The translations under genes and the position numbers were made by a program. A DNA stretch of 64,000 bases from Candidatus Melainabacteria bacterium (GTDB lineage Bacteria; Cyanobacteriota; Vampirovibrionia; Obscuribacterales; Obscuribacteraceae), in contig CP064963.1 of the NCBI GenBank assembly GCA_016699165.1, positions 1,054,001 to 1,118,000 on the forward strand, written 5' to 3'. Each line of letters starts with the position of its first letter. Positions within the stretch are counted from its first letter, which is position 1. The notes beneath the pieces are model-generated. The model worked only from the letters and a program-made list of their open reading frames with translations, did no database searches and was not told where the DNA came from. Positions 52,622-60,695 of this stretch are shown piece after piece.

Positions 52622-53920
52622 ATGAAATCATCACACACACACAACAAATTGCTCAGCCTTTCCCTGTCGGGATTGCTCGCTTTGAGCACCATGCTCTCAG
52701 GCAGCTTATCTGCTTTTGCTTTATCTTCAACTGGTTTGAGCAGTGCTCAAATGAACAAGCTTGAAAAACAAGAAAACTTTCTTTTTGGTCATGCCAAAGA
52801 AGACAAAGACTTGGACTTTCGTCTTGATGCAGTTGAGAAAATAGTTTTTGGTCAAACTCATGATGGAAACTTCGCTGACCGTGTTGATTTAATCGACAAA
52901 ATGATCGGCAAATCAAAAGAAGAAATTGTTCTTTTGCCCCAAGCGCCTAAGCTTGACACTGCAACAGATTCTTCACAATTGACCGCCGCACCAAATGTGG
53001 TGAAAGAAACTTACGACACCGAACCTGCCGAAAGTATTTCTAAAGCCAATTTAGAGCGTGCCACCGCCTTTTATTCACAAGGCAATTTGACTGAAGCAGA
53101 AAAACTTTTCAAACAAGTGGTTGCATCAGAACCTGGCAACATAGACGCTGTGTACAATCTTGGTGTAATTTCCGAAGACAAACACGACTACAGAAGCGCT
53201 CTGGGCTACTACAAGAAAGCGATGAATTTGAGCCCCGGCGACAACGACATGGTTGAAGCAGTACGCAATATGACTCAAAAAATTGCTACTGCACCAAGTG
53301 CTCCTTCAAGAACTGCTCCTCAAGTTCAAGCTCCAGCTCCAGCTGTAGCTCCAATTGCAAGTGCACCTAAGGCCAATTTGGGTAATCTCGTTAGCGAAGC
53401 TGCCTCCGCCTACAAGAAAGGCGATTACAAAAACGCAATCGACAAACTGAACTTGGTTTCCAAAGAAGCACCGCAAGATGCATCTGTTCAATTTGCCCTG
53501 GGTCAAGCTCATAAAGCTAACGGCGATACTAACATGGCTCAAAATGCTTTTCAAAAAGCATCTGCTCTAGAGCCAAATAACAGTAGCTATCGCACCGCTT
53601 TTCTTGATGCTGCTAAATCAGAAAAATTTGCCTCCAATAGCAATAGCAACCCAGCTCCTGCTGTAGCCGATTCTTCTGCACCAGCTGGACAACTGACACC
53701 ATTTCAACCAGTTAATTCTGGTAGCGTTTCAAGAAACGGTTATGGCTACGGCTCTGGATACAACATAACTTCCAACTCCACTCGTATCAAACGCGCTGCA
53801 GTTGCAAGTGCAATGGGAGCAGCAACTGGATATCTCCTCAACATGCGCGGCGGCAATGCCAAAAAAGCGGCACTAACTGGAGCGGTAATGGGCGGACTTT
53901 TGGGATTCTTCACTAAATAA
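52622..53920 (+). CDS. Secreted TPR protein with C-terminal glycine zipper
   Basis: 432 aa from the ATG at 52622, which begins the signal peptide (LLSLSLSGLLALSTMLSGSL, then SAFA); a GTG at 52568 is an alternative start that would put 18 polar residues before it. Residues about 30-110 carry repeated NKLEKQENFLFG / DAVEKIVFGQ elements, then TPR units, a Pro/Ala linker, a second TPR pair, a Ser/Asn linker and a Gly/Ala zipper (ALTGAVMGGLLGFF) that may insert in the outer membrane. Function unknown. Confidence 0.82.
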   Translation: MKSSHTHNKLLSLSLSGLLALSTMLSGSLSAFALSSTGLSSAQMNKLEKQENFLFGHAKEDKDLDFRLDAVEKIVFGQTHDGNFADRVDLIDKMIGKSKEEIVLLPQAPKLDTATDSSQLTAAPNVVKETYDTEPAESISKANLERATAFYSQGNLTEAEKLFKQVVASEPGNIDAVYNLGVISEDKHDYRSALGYYKKAMNLSPGDNDMVEAVRNMTQKIATAPSAPSRTAPQVQAPAPAVAPIASAPKANLGNLVSEAASAYKKGDYKNAIDKLNLVSKEAPQDASVQFALGQAHKANGDTNMAQNAFQKASALEPNNSSYRTAFLDAAKSEKFASNSNSNPAPAVADSSAPAGQLTPFQPVNSGSVSRNGYGYGSGYNITSNSTRIKRAAVASAMGAATGYLLNMRGGNAKKAALTGAVMGGLLGFFTK

Positions 53921-53932
53921 CGGTACAAAACG

Positions 53933-54610
53933 ATGAGCACCACTAAAAAAATAAATTTAGCCCTAATGACCATAATTGCACTTGGTACCTCAGTGCAAAT
54001 AGCCAGCGCTAAAATGCTTGAAGGAGCGGTCAATCAATCAAGTCACATAACTAGATTGACTCGTTCAAGTCAACTCGATTCAGGCGCCACTATCAATGCT
54101 GCTCCCCCCCTTGCACCACCGGTAGTGCGCCTCAATCGCGGTATCCCACTTGTAGACAACACCAAATTCGCATCCACCCCCCTTCGTGGAAATGTTGACC
54201 AGGGTGCTTTAGGTGGATTGGCATCAGGCAATCGTTTCGACATTGGTGCCGATAGAAACAGTCGCGAGTTGACTCTTGCCTGGGAGCAATGGCACAAACA
54301 ATTGTCGAAGGCTATTTATGACACCTGGTCAGCATCGGTAGATCAACGAGGTCGCGCTACGCTTCGCGTGAGTGTAGATAAAGGCAGACAAATCACTATT
54401 AACGTCATAAGTTCAAGTGGTGGTCCTCGTTTTACTCAAAGTCTCAACAGAGCAATCGAAAGTCTTGAAGGCAATGCGGGCTTGTCCTTTCCTTCTGGTT
54501 CGCAAAGACAAGTTGTAAGCTTTGAAGCTGACTATATAGCTGACACTGACGTCCAACCTGGCTACAGCTGGGTCAAAGGCGACTATGAAAAAGTGCATCA
54601 AGGCTACTAA
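53933..54610 (+). CDS. Secreted protein with TonB-like C-terminal fold
   Basis: 225 aa. A signal peptide (INLALMTIIALGTSVQIASA) precedes a Pro-rich segment and a C-terminal domain with WEQWHKQLSKAIYDTWSAS, RATLRVSVDKGRQITINVIS and FTQSLNRAIESLEGN, the order expected of TonB/TolA C-termini. It has no inner-membrane energy-coupling anchor beyond the signal. It follows the TPR gene by 12 nt and may share its function. Confidence 0.72.
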   Translation: MSTTKKINLALMTIIALGTSVQIASAKMLEGAVNQSSHITRLTRSSQLDSGATINAAPPLAPPVVRLNRGIPLVDNTKFASTPLRGNVDQGALGGLASGNRFDIGADRNSRELTLAWEQWHKQLSKAIYDTWSASVDQRGRATLRVSVDKGRQITINVISSSGGPRFTQSLNRAIESLEGNAGLSFPSGSQRQVVSFEADYIADTDVQPGYSWVKGDYEKVHQGY

Positions 54611-54622
54611 TAAAAAAAGAAC

Positions 54623-55729
54623 TCATTGCATTTCGACGCGGCAGATTTCATCAAGCGAAAAATTCTGCCGCGCAAGCTTATCCATATCGCTCAAACTACC
54701 AGGATTAGCCCCAAGCAATCTAGCTTGAGCAAACTCGACATAAGCATCAAGTTCTTTATTTTCAGCCAAAAACTGTTTGGCTAATTCAATTCTATCTTGA
54801 GGTTGTTTGGGATCTTTTCCCATTAGCTGCAACAGACAATCCAAATTTTTCTTGGTCATCTCATTTTCAGGGTCGATGTAAAAGGCTTTGTGCAGGAGTT
54901 CTAAAGCCTCTTTCGGTGTTTCGTGCTTGCTAAAAGCATAATTGCTGTAAGCAATACTGAGATTTTCTTTGGCAACTTGATAGTCTGGATCTAGGCTAAG
55001 CGATTTGTAGAATAACGCAATTGATTCTTTGAAATTGCTCTTGTGTAAAGCCTTAACACCGTCGTCGTTAAATGCCACTTTTGGATCCGAAAATGTGACG
55101 CTTGGGTCGGGCAACTTCTTAATCGAGTTAGCCACCACTTTGTAAGAAACAACTCCAGTGAGTCGATTTTTCTCCACAAAGCCCCAGGCTTCACTACCGC
55201 CGAAATCTCGCCTGTTATCGGGTAAGACGAAATAAGAATTTGCTGGAACAGTTTCTGCTTGATCTAAAAGCTTTGTAGATTGATCTGGATTGAAAGCATG
55301 TTTAGCTGAGATATAAGCATTTTCGTCTATCTGTTTTCCATCGATTAAAATGCCAAGCATAGGATCTATTTGAATTTTTTCTCCAGGCAAACCAATGATA
55401 CGCCTGATACAAACAGGGTCGCGAGGAAGTCCAGGCAGTCCGGTTAAATTACCAAACCAATGTTTTATATGCTCATTTTGACCTTCGTGAAAAACTTTGC
55501 CATCGACATACGGTGGCACCATTGCCACCACACTAAAGCGAGGCAATTGTTTATTCTGCTCAAGAGTAAAACGTTCAATTAAAAGATGCTCGCCTTTTTT
55601 TAAATTTGGAATCATAGCCGAAGACGAGAGCGTGAGCGGCTGAATGAGATATCTTATCCCACAAAAAATGGCAAAAGCGAACATCAGTGGAAAAACTAAA
55701 TAGAGCACCAGCTTTAATACCAGTCTCAT
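54623..55729 (-). CDS. Signal peptidase I-like protein without catalytic residues, fused to TPR
   Basis: 368 aa. A membrane helix (residues 5-27) and an S26 fold are clear: LTLSSSAMIPNLKKGEHLLI, CIRRIIGLPGEKIQI, YFVLPDNRRDFGGSEAWGFV. In active enzymes the first motif reads SxSMxP and the second K-R-x-x-G; here the Ser before Met is Ala38 and the Lys is Arg109, so the Ser-Lys dyad is lost. Residues about 230-330 are TPR units (ALHKSNFKESIALFYKSLSL). It probably binds proteins at the membrane rather than cleaving them. The gene starts within the bpt stop (ATGA). Confidence 0.8.
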   Translation of the reverse strand: MRLVLKLVLYLVFPLMFAFAIFCGIRYLIQPLTLSSSAMIPNLKKGEHLLIERFTLEQNKQLPRFSVVAMVPPYVDGKVFHEGQNEHIKHWFGNLTGLPGLPRDPVCIRRIIGLPGEKIQIDPMLGILIDGKQIDENAYISAKHAFNPDQSTKLLDQAETVPANSYFVLPDNRRDFGGSEAWGFVEKNRLTGVVSYKVVANSIKKLPDPSVTFSDPKVAFNDDGVKALHKSNFKESIALFYKSLSLDPDYQVAKENLSIAYSNYAFSKHETPKEALELLHKAFYIDPENEMTKKNLDCLLQLMGKDPKQPQDRIELAKQFLAENKELDAYVEFAQARLLGANPGSLSDMDKLARQNFSLDEICRVEMQ

Positions 55730-56445
55730 TTTGCTTGCACCCTAAATTCACTCCAGGTGCCGTCATTATTTCTGATTTCGCTTGGAAAATACATGCCTTT
55801 ATAGCTCATAGAGCGACAGTTCTCGACATAATAACCAAGATAAACAAAAGGCAAACCTTCGCGCTTAGCTTTTTCGATTAATGCAAGAATCATCCAAGTG
55901 CCAAGTGAGCGTTTTCTCTCCTGGGGATCATAAAACGAATAGATGGCCGAATAACCGTCCAAAAGCGGCTCGACAAAGCAAACTCCGACGAGCTTTTCAT
56001 TTAAAACGTGCTTCCAGACTTGAATAGGAAAAGGATTGTCTTCCATCGAACTCAAATGAGACAAACTGCCAAACACTGTAGGCGCTCTCCAACCCACATC
56101 GCGAGCTCGCGCTTCGTGGTGATTCATATATAGGTCATAGACAGACTTATCCATACCGCTTGGACCAATCTGAATTTCCAGATCACCATTTGCTTTCCAT
56201 GTACGTTTTTGACTTCGATCCGGGACAAAGTCTGCGCAATTAACTCTTATTGGCTGGCAGGCAGTGCAAGAGTCACAGATGGGACGAAACAACATACGAC
56301 CAAACTTACGCCAACCATCATGAATGAAGGCGGTGTATTCTTCGGCAGTCATATCAATGGCTTTCTTATACTCGAAACGCCACTCTTGCTCGGGTAGATA
56401 ACCGCACTGCTCTGGTTCGCTGAATAGGCTCTTAGATAGCTTCAT
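55726..56445 (-). CDS. bpt: Aspartate/glutamate leucyltransferase Bpt (arginyltransferase family)
   Basis: 239 aa. Transfers Leu from tRNA to N-terminal Asp/Glu, marking proteins for ClpS/ClpAP degradation. CGYLPEQEWRFEY, the GWRKFGRMLFRP segment, the Cys pair CDSCTACQPIRV, SIYSFYDP and YLGYYVENCRSMSYKG match the ATE/Bpt fold. It resembles the bacterial Bpt branch more than eukaryotic Ate1, judged by its length. Its downstream partner is the signal-peptidase-like gene. Confidence 0.92.
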   Translation of the reverse strand: MKLSKSLFSEPEQCGYLPEQEWRFEYKKAIDMTAEEYTAFIHDGWRKFGRMLFRPICDSCTACQPIRVNCADFVPDRSQKRTWKANGDLEIQIGPSGMDKSVYDLYMNHHEARARDVGWRAPTVFGSLSHLSSMEDNPFPIQVWKHVLNEKLVGVCFVEPLLDGYSAIYSFYDPQERKRSLGTWMILALIEKAKREGLPFVYLGYYVENCRSMSYKGMYFPSEIRNNDGTWSEFRVQAK

Positions 56446-56484
56446 TTAAAATAAAGCTAGCACAGACTGGCTTTCTAAGCAATT

Positions 56485-57858
56485 CTAGACCGAGCCGACT
56501 TCGCGAGCCTCTTTATCGTCCGCATTTTTAAGTTGAGCTTGAGGTTGTGCAGGCATAGTGTCTGGCACTTCGGTAAAGGCTTTTTCGATTTGTGCTTTTA
56601 CTTCAAGCCTTCTGAATTCATTGTTCAACTTCCAGGCGAAGAACGCCCAGCCAGCTGCACACAGCCCGCCAGTAATCATAATGCCGTTGACTCCCCAGCC
56701 AAAAACGGTATTGACAAGATAAATGGCAACGCCAGCAATACCGCGCGAAAAGCGATAACAGAACATTTCAATCACAGGCTTGATCATGTACAGAACAGAA
56801 CGATTTGTGACTGTGTAAGTAAGCTCTTTAGCAGCCTTGAACCATGAGTGACGAATTGCTTCATCGGCATGGAAGACGGCAATGATTATTAGTGGGTTTG
56901 CCAGAATGGCAAATGCTATCAAGCTTCCACAAATTGCCACACCAGACGAGGCAAGCGAGAATCCAGAGCCGAAGCGCTTTATTACATAAGCTACCACGAA
57001 CATTTCAATACCAAATTCGCAGATGCCGCGCCATTGCTCGAACTGAGCGTCGATTGCAGCAATTCCAGCTGAGCCTTTGGCCATTTTGGTTAAGACTTCA
57101 TGATAGAGAAACTGAATAAAGTCTGGTGTCATACGCTCGAAACAGACTACCAAAGTCAAGAAGAGCAAGAATTTGTTCTGAGCGATATGAGCAAATATTT
57201 GAGCAAAGCTCTTTTGGTCGAAGTCTTCTTTCTTTTTCTTTCTGGTATCGATGGCTCCTGTTCTTGCAAAAACAGATTCCATATATAAGAAAATGCCAAG
57301 CGTCACTCCAATAAGTCCTGCAGCAACAAGGAGCATATTGGTTGTGCCAAGCAGTTTCACCAGGTTAGCTGTAATTGTGCTTCCTAGAACAGCGCCAAGG
57401 CCACCGCCACCAGCGATGATACCAAAGAGTCTTTTAGCGGCTGAACTATCAAATATATCGTTTGCGTACATCCAGAAAAGAGTTACGCCCATGATAGAAA
57501 AAACATCGAGCCAAACCCAGAAGAGACCCGATGTTACGTTCGATTCGAATTGAAATGCCTGCCACCACAAAAGCAGGTTGACCATAAAAATACCGTAAAT
57601 CGACGATATTAAAGGTTTGCGTGGCAAGTGAGCAAATTTGGAATAAATCCAAACTACCACTCCGGTTACAAGAGCAGTGCCCATATAGACAAAGGGCATA
57701 TTGTCGTTGCCTAATCCTTCAAGAACCAGACCGCGACGAATGGGGCGCAATATGTAGTAAACGCAGATGAATAAAAAGAACCAGAGAAATAAGAGACTGG
57801 TCTTCAGTCGCTCACCCTTTTGAACGTTGAAGATATCCGAAACAAAGGAATGCGACAT
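56485..57858 (-). CDS. Polytopic carrier related to ATP/ADP (NTP) translocases
   Basis: 457 aa with 10-12 membrane helices. VYYILRPIRRGLVLEGLGND, AAKRLFGIIAGGGGLGAVLG and the regular helix pattern resemble the non-mitochondrial ATP/ADP translocase (Tlc/Npt) superfamily and related MFS proteins. It could exchange nucleotides or another charged metabolite. Classical Npt proteins of intracellular bacteria are a little longer (about 500 aa). Assignment is by eye and only moderately sure. Confidence 0.6.
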   Translation of the reverse strand: MSHSFVSDIFNVQKGERLKTSLLFLWFFLFICVYYILRPIRRGLVLEGLGNDNMPFVYMGTALVTGVVVWIYSKFAHLPRKPLISSIYGIFMVNLLLWWQAFQFESNVTSGLFWVWLDVFSIMGVTLFWMYANDIFDSSAAKRLFGIIAGGGGLGAVLGSTITANLVKLLGTTNMLLVAAGLIGVTLGIFLYMESVFARTGAIDTRKKKKEDFDQKSFAQIFAHIAQNKFLLFLTLVVCFERMTPDFIQFLYHEVLTKMAKGSAGIAAIDAQFEQWRGICEFGIEMFVVAYVIKRFGSGFSLASSGVAICGSLIAFAILANPLIIIAVFHADEAIRHSWFKAAKELTYTVTNRSVLYMIKPVIEMFCYRFSRGIAGVAIYLVNTVFGWGVNGIMITGGLCAAGWAFFAWKLNNEFRRLEVKAQIEKAFTEVPDTMPAQPQAQLKNADDKEAREVGSV

Positions 57859-57996
57859 TTAATTCAAAGTCCTGCTATGTAGAAACGCCCGAGACTTGAT
57901 ACCGGTTTTAAAGGATTTAGTATAGATGCTAATTATGATTTCAAGCAGTTCTTTATCATTGTTTAAACTGGCGGCTGATGCCGCATAATTGGTGTG

Positions 57997-58893
57997 ATGA
58001 AAGCACTTAATAAGACGCAACTCATATTTTTTCAAGTTTTTGGCGTGAATCTCTTCATATCACTAGCCAAATTGATATGCGGTTTTTTGACCAATACCTT
58101 ATCTATGGTGGCAGACGGATTTCACTCCATACTGGACACAATTGCCAACCTGGTAGGAATTGCAGGCGTGACTGCCTCTGTCAAACCACCAGATGACAAC
58201 TACCCTTATGGACACAAAAAATTCGAGGCGCTTGCCGCTATCGCTATCTCTTTTATGATGTTCACCGCCAGTCTTCATGTATTTACCGAAGTAATCGACC
58301 GCTATCTTGAGCCTGCAGGCAAACACCCTGAAGTAGGTTTACTCTCATACATCGTGATTATTGGCTCCATGATTGCAAGCTATCTGGTTCACAAATACGA
58401 GCACGACCAGGCTCACAAGCTCGATTCATCGCTGCTTGAAGCAGATGCCAAACACACTTTTTCAGATGTTTTAACCAGTGTGGCAGTGCTTGCAGCTCTC
58501 ATAGGTGCACATTTCGAGCTTTATTTTGTCGATGCGCTGGCATCTTTATGCGTTGTCTATTTCATTTTAAAAGGCGGCTATGAAATCATTATTTCCCACA
58601 TGGGTCCTTTAGTAGACAAAGCTGTTCACGATCCAAAAACAGTAGCTGAAATAGCCCTTAGCGTACCTGGTGTAATTGGAGTGCACAAAATCAGATCTCG
58701 CGGGGCAAAAGATCAATCTTATATAGATATGCATATCGAAGTGTCTGGCGACATCACAATCAAAGAAGGGCACCATATCTCAATTTTAGTCGAGCAGACC
58801 TTGAAGGAAAGGCTCCAAGGTCTATTCGAAGTATCGGTCCACTTAGATGAACCTATGGTGAAATCCGTTGACGGTCCCGCGGAAACAGGCTAG
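57997..58893 (+). CDS. Cation diffusion facilitator (CDF) metal exporter
   Basis: 298 aa, six membrane helices. The paired metal sites MVADGFHSILDTIANLVG (helix 2) and EADAKHTFSDVLTSVAVL (helix 5) have the HxxxD motifs typical of Zn2+/Fe2+/Mn2+ exporters. A C-terminal cytoplasmic ferredoxin-like domain follows (VPGVIGVHKIRSRGAKDQSY, DMHIEVSGDI). The ATG at 57997 or the GTG just before it starts the gene; a GCGGC-TGAT-GCCGC hairpin (57971-57984) lies 12 nt upstream. The last 41 nt overlap convergent aspS. Confidence 0.92.
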   Translation: MKALNKTQLIFFQVFGVNLFISLAKLICGFLTNTLSMVADGFHSILDTIANLVGIAGVTASVKPPDDNYPYGHKKFEALAAIAISFMMFTASLHVFTEVIDRYLEPAGKHPEVGLLSYIVIIGSMIASYLVHKYEHDQAHKLDSSLLEADAKHTFSDVLTSVAVLAALIGAHFELYFVDALASLCVVYFILKGGYEIIISHMGPLVDKAVHDPKTVAEIALSVPGVIGVHKIRSRGAKDQSYIDMHIEVSGDITIKEGHHISILVEQTLKERLQGLFEVSVHLDEPMVKSVDGPAETG

Positions 58894-60145
58894 CTAAGCG
58901 GACGTTGGGCAATTCCAATAGTTGCTTGGCTAAACGCTCTAGTCCAATGGCAAGACCTCCATGTGGTGGCATTCCATACTGGAAGCATTGCAGATAATCT
59001 CCAAACTCACTTTCGTTCAGTCCCACTCGATGCATACCGGCAATGAGTTCTTCGGGTCTGTGAATACGCTGACCACCAGTTGTAATTTCAAGTCCACGAA
59101 ACAACAAATCGAAACTGCGACTTTTTTGCTCACCATAAGGCATGGTATAAAAAGGCCTAGCTGAAAGCGGGTATCGCCTTACATATACAAGCTCGCTATT
59201 TTCTTTTTCAGCAAAATAAGCACAAAGCAACTTTTCACCCTCAGGATCGAGATCACCAGATTGCGCACGCCATGTGTATTTAGATTCGAGCAATGTGATA
59301 GCTTCTTCTAAATCTATTTGTGGAATGGACTCTTTTATAATTGGCACCACAGCTTGCCAAAGTTCAAGCTCGTTTACACACTTTTCTCTCAGCTGCTCGA
59401 ACATATATTTGAGCAAACGCACTTGCATGTTTATCACGTCTTCTTCGCTCTGAATGAATCCCATTTCAAAGTCCATGCTTATATATTCGTTTAAATGGCG
59501 CGAGGTGTCGTGCTCTTCGGCTCTATACACCGGTCCAATTTCAAACACACGCTCGAATACACCGACCATCATTTGTTTATAAAATTGTGGACTTTGAGCC
59601 AAGAAAGCAGGCCTGCCAAAATAGTCCAGCTTAAAAACCTGAGCACCACCCTCGGTGCCGGTAGAAACTATTTTGGGTGAGTGAATTTCGGTAAAGCCTT
59701 CACTGGTTAAAAATTGGCGAAAGGCAGCACAAAGCACAGCTTCCATCTTAAATATGGCACGCGTTTTTTCATTGCGCAAAGTCAATGGACGATAATCGAG
59801 CATAGACTTAAGATTTAGCGCGGACATTTTTTTATCTTTGGCTATCTCCACAGGCAATTTCAAAGATGGTTCACTCAATGCTTCTATATAATGAAGCTTA
59901 ACCTCAGAGCCATTTGATGTGGGCACAAGTTCGCCCTCCACCAAGACTGGCGTTTCAAGCTCAAGTGCTCGTACTTGCAAAAGTAAGCGCGGCTCTTCGA
60001 CCACTAATTGGATTACGCCCGTTCTGTCACGCAAATGAATAAAGGTCAAATTTCCAAAATTTCGCCGCGAATAAATATGTCCTTTTAATTTTACCTTTTG
60101 CGACTCACTTTGAGCCAGACACTGAGCAATTTCAACCATTTGCAT
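58853..60145 (-). CDS. aspS: Aspartyl-tRNA synthetase, archaeal/eukaryotic-type
   Basis: 430-aa class II synthetase. An N-terminal OB fold binds the anticodon (KLKGHIYSRRNFGNLTFIHL, LRDRTG). The catalytic core shows STGTEGGAQVFKLDYFG, AQSPQFYKQ, motif 2 RAEEHDTSRHLNEY and motif 3 GMPPHGGLAIGLERL. The short length and absence of the bacterial GAD insertion place it with archaeal-type AspRS, which in bacteria is often non-discriminating and also makes Asp-tRNA-Asn for the amidotransferase GatCAB. Discrimination could not be read from the OB-fold residues. GGAGG (60156-60152) is 6 nt before the ATG. A leader-peptide attenuator precedes it. Confidence 0.92.
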   Translation of the reverse strand: MQMVEIAQCLAQSESQKVKLKGHIYSRRNFGNLTFIHLRDRTGVIQLVVEEPRLLLQVRALELETPVLVEGELVPTSNGSEVKLHYIEALSEPSLKLPVEIAKDKKMSALNLKSMLDYRPLTLRNEKTRAIFKMEAVLCAAFRQFLTSEGFTEIHSPKIVSTGTEGGAQVFKLDYFGRPAFLAQSPQFYKQMMVGVFERVFEIGPVYRAEEHDTSRHLNEYISMDFEMGFIQSEEDVINMQVRLLKYMFEQLREKCVNELELWQAVVPIIKESIPQIDLEEAITLLESKYTWRAQSGDLDPEGEKLLCAYFAEKENSELVYVRRYPLSARPFYTMPYGEQKSRSFDLLFRGLEITTGGQRIHRPEELIAGMHRVGLNESEFGDYLQCFQYGMPPHGGLAIGLERLAKQLLELPNVRLASLFPRDRQRISP

Positions 60146-60156
60146 TTTTTACCTCC

Positions 60157-60190
60157 AAACAAAAATGCCGCAAGCTCACTGTGCTTGCGG
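60157..60190 (-). terminator. Rho-independent terminator in the aspS leader
   Basis: On the minus strand CCGCAAGC (60190-60183) pairs with GCTTGCGG (60175-60168) around a 7-nt loop and is followed by CATTTTTGTTT. The T-run runs straight into the aspS ribosome binding site (GGAGG, 60156-60152), so terminating here would silence aspS. It is part of the attenuator described with the leader peptide. Confidence 0.85.
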
Positions 60191-60215
60191 TCTATTTCCT
60201 GTATCTTCTAAATCT

Positions 60216-60314
60216 TCAGTCTGTGATGTCTGTGATAACTAGAACATGTGGAAAGAGCCGCAACACATGGTTGTTATTATCATCATTATTATTGTTATTG
60301 ATGAAAACGGACAT
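60216..60314 (-). CDS. Asn/Asp-rich leader peptide of aspS (attenuator)
   Basis: ATG at 60314, with GGAAG ending 7 nt upstream, opens a 32-codon ORF: MSVFINNNNNDDNNNHVLRL then FPHVLVITDITD and a TGA at 60216. Codons 6-15 are ten consecutive Asn or Asp codons (eight Asn, two Asp); two further Asp codons lie near the end. The ORF ends 25 nt before the terminator hairpin that precedes aspS. Amino-acid runs matching the product of the downstream gene are the hallmark of ribosome-mediated attenuation (as in his, phe, trp leaders). AspRS charging Asp, and Asn if non-discriminating, fits exactly. A plus-strand ORF over the same DNA is its shadow. Confidence 0.85.
   Translation of the reverse strand: MSVFINNNNNDDNNNHVLRLFPHVLVITDITD
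60258..60267 (-). promoter_or_regulatory. Antiterminator region of the aspS attenuator
   Basis: On the minus strand TGTGTTGCGG (codons 16-19 of the leader) can pair with CCGCAAGCACA (60190-60180), the 5' arm and part of the loop of the terminator, giving 10 bp with one bulged G against 8 bp in the terminator. It lies just after the Asn/Asp codons. A competing hairpin CATGTG (60269-60264) with CACATG (60250-60245) could hide it when the leader is fully translated. Confidence 0.65.
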
Positions 60315-60365
60315 CTTCTTCTTCCACTACCAAGCGCCTGGGGCGCAAAGCTCTAATATTATGCA

Positions 60366-60395
60366 ATCATAAATATTAAACGCCACCTGGGTCAA
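60366..60395 (-). promoter_or_regulatory. Promoter of the aspS leader
   Basis: Minus-strand TTGACC (60390-60395) and TATGAT (60366-60371) with an 18-bp spacer, each one mismatch from consensus. Transcription would start near 60358, about 45 nt before the leader peptide; a GCGCC-GGCGC hairpin (60334-60346) lies in between. Confidence 0.65.
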
Positions 60396-60577
60396 GCCAT
60401 TGTGTACTTTGGTATTGGCAGCCCTTGAGGGGGTTTTCAGGATCAACGCATTTTTTGTCGGTACTTATGCTATTCAAAAGTTACGAGACAATTGGGAAAT
60501 GGCTAGAGTTATTTTTTCAAGTCTTATATCAGTTTCAAAATACACAACATTTAGAAGAATGAATGGGAGGTAGCTCT

Positions 60578-60646
60578 ATGAACAGTCTTATTAGTTTGAC
60601 CGGGTTAATCGCCCTGTCATTCAAAGATGCGTACAGCGTCGATTGA
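60578..60646 (+). CDS. 22-aa smORF upstream of the receiver protein
   Basis: ATG at 60578 with GGGAGG 7 nt upstream encodes MNSLISLTGLIALSFKDAYS then VD and a TGA. The ribosome binding site is among the best in the window. It ends 49 nt before the receiver-domain gene and could be a leader or a small membrane-associated peptide. Its shortness keeps confidence moderate. Confidence 0.45.
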   Translation: MNSLISLTGLIALSFKDAYSVD

Positions 60647-60695
60647 GTCATCTGATCTCGACTGAAGCGTATCTAAACTAAAGCTGGAGACTTGT

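Noticed and set aside
60181..60372. Plus-strand 63-codon ORF over the aspS leader
   Set aside because: It has no ribosome binding site and its Leu/Ile-rich run is the complement of the Asn/Asp codons of the leader peptide.
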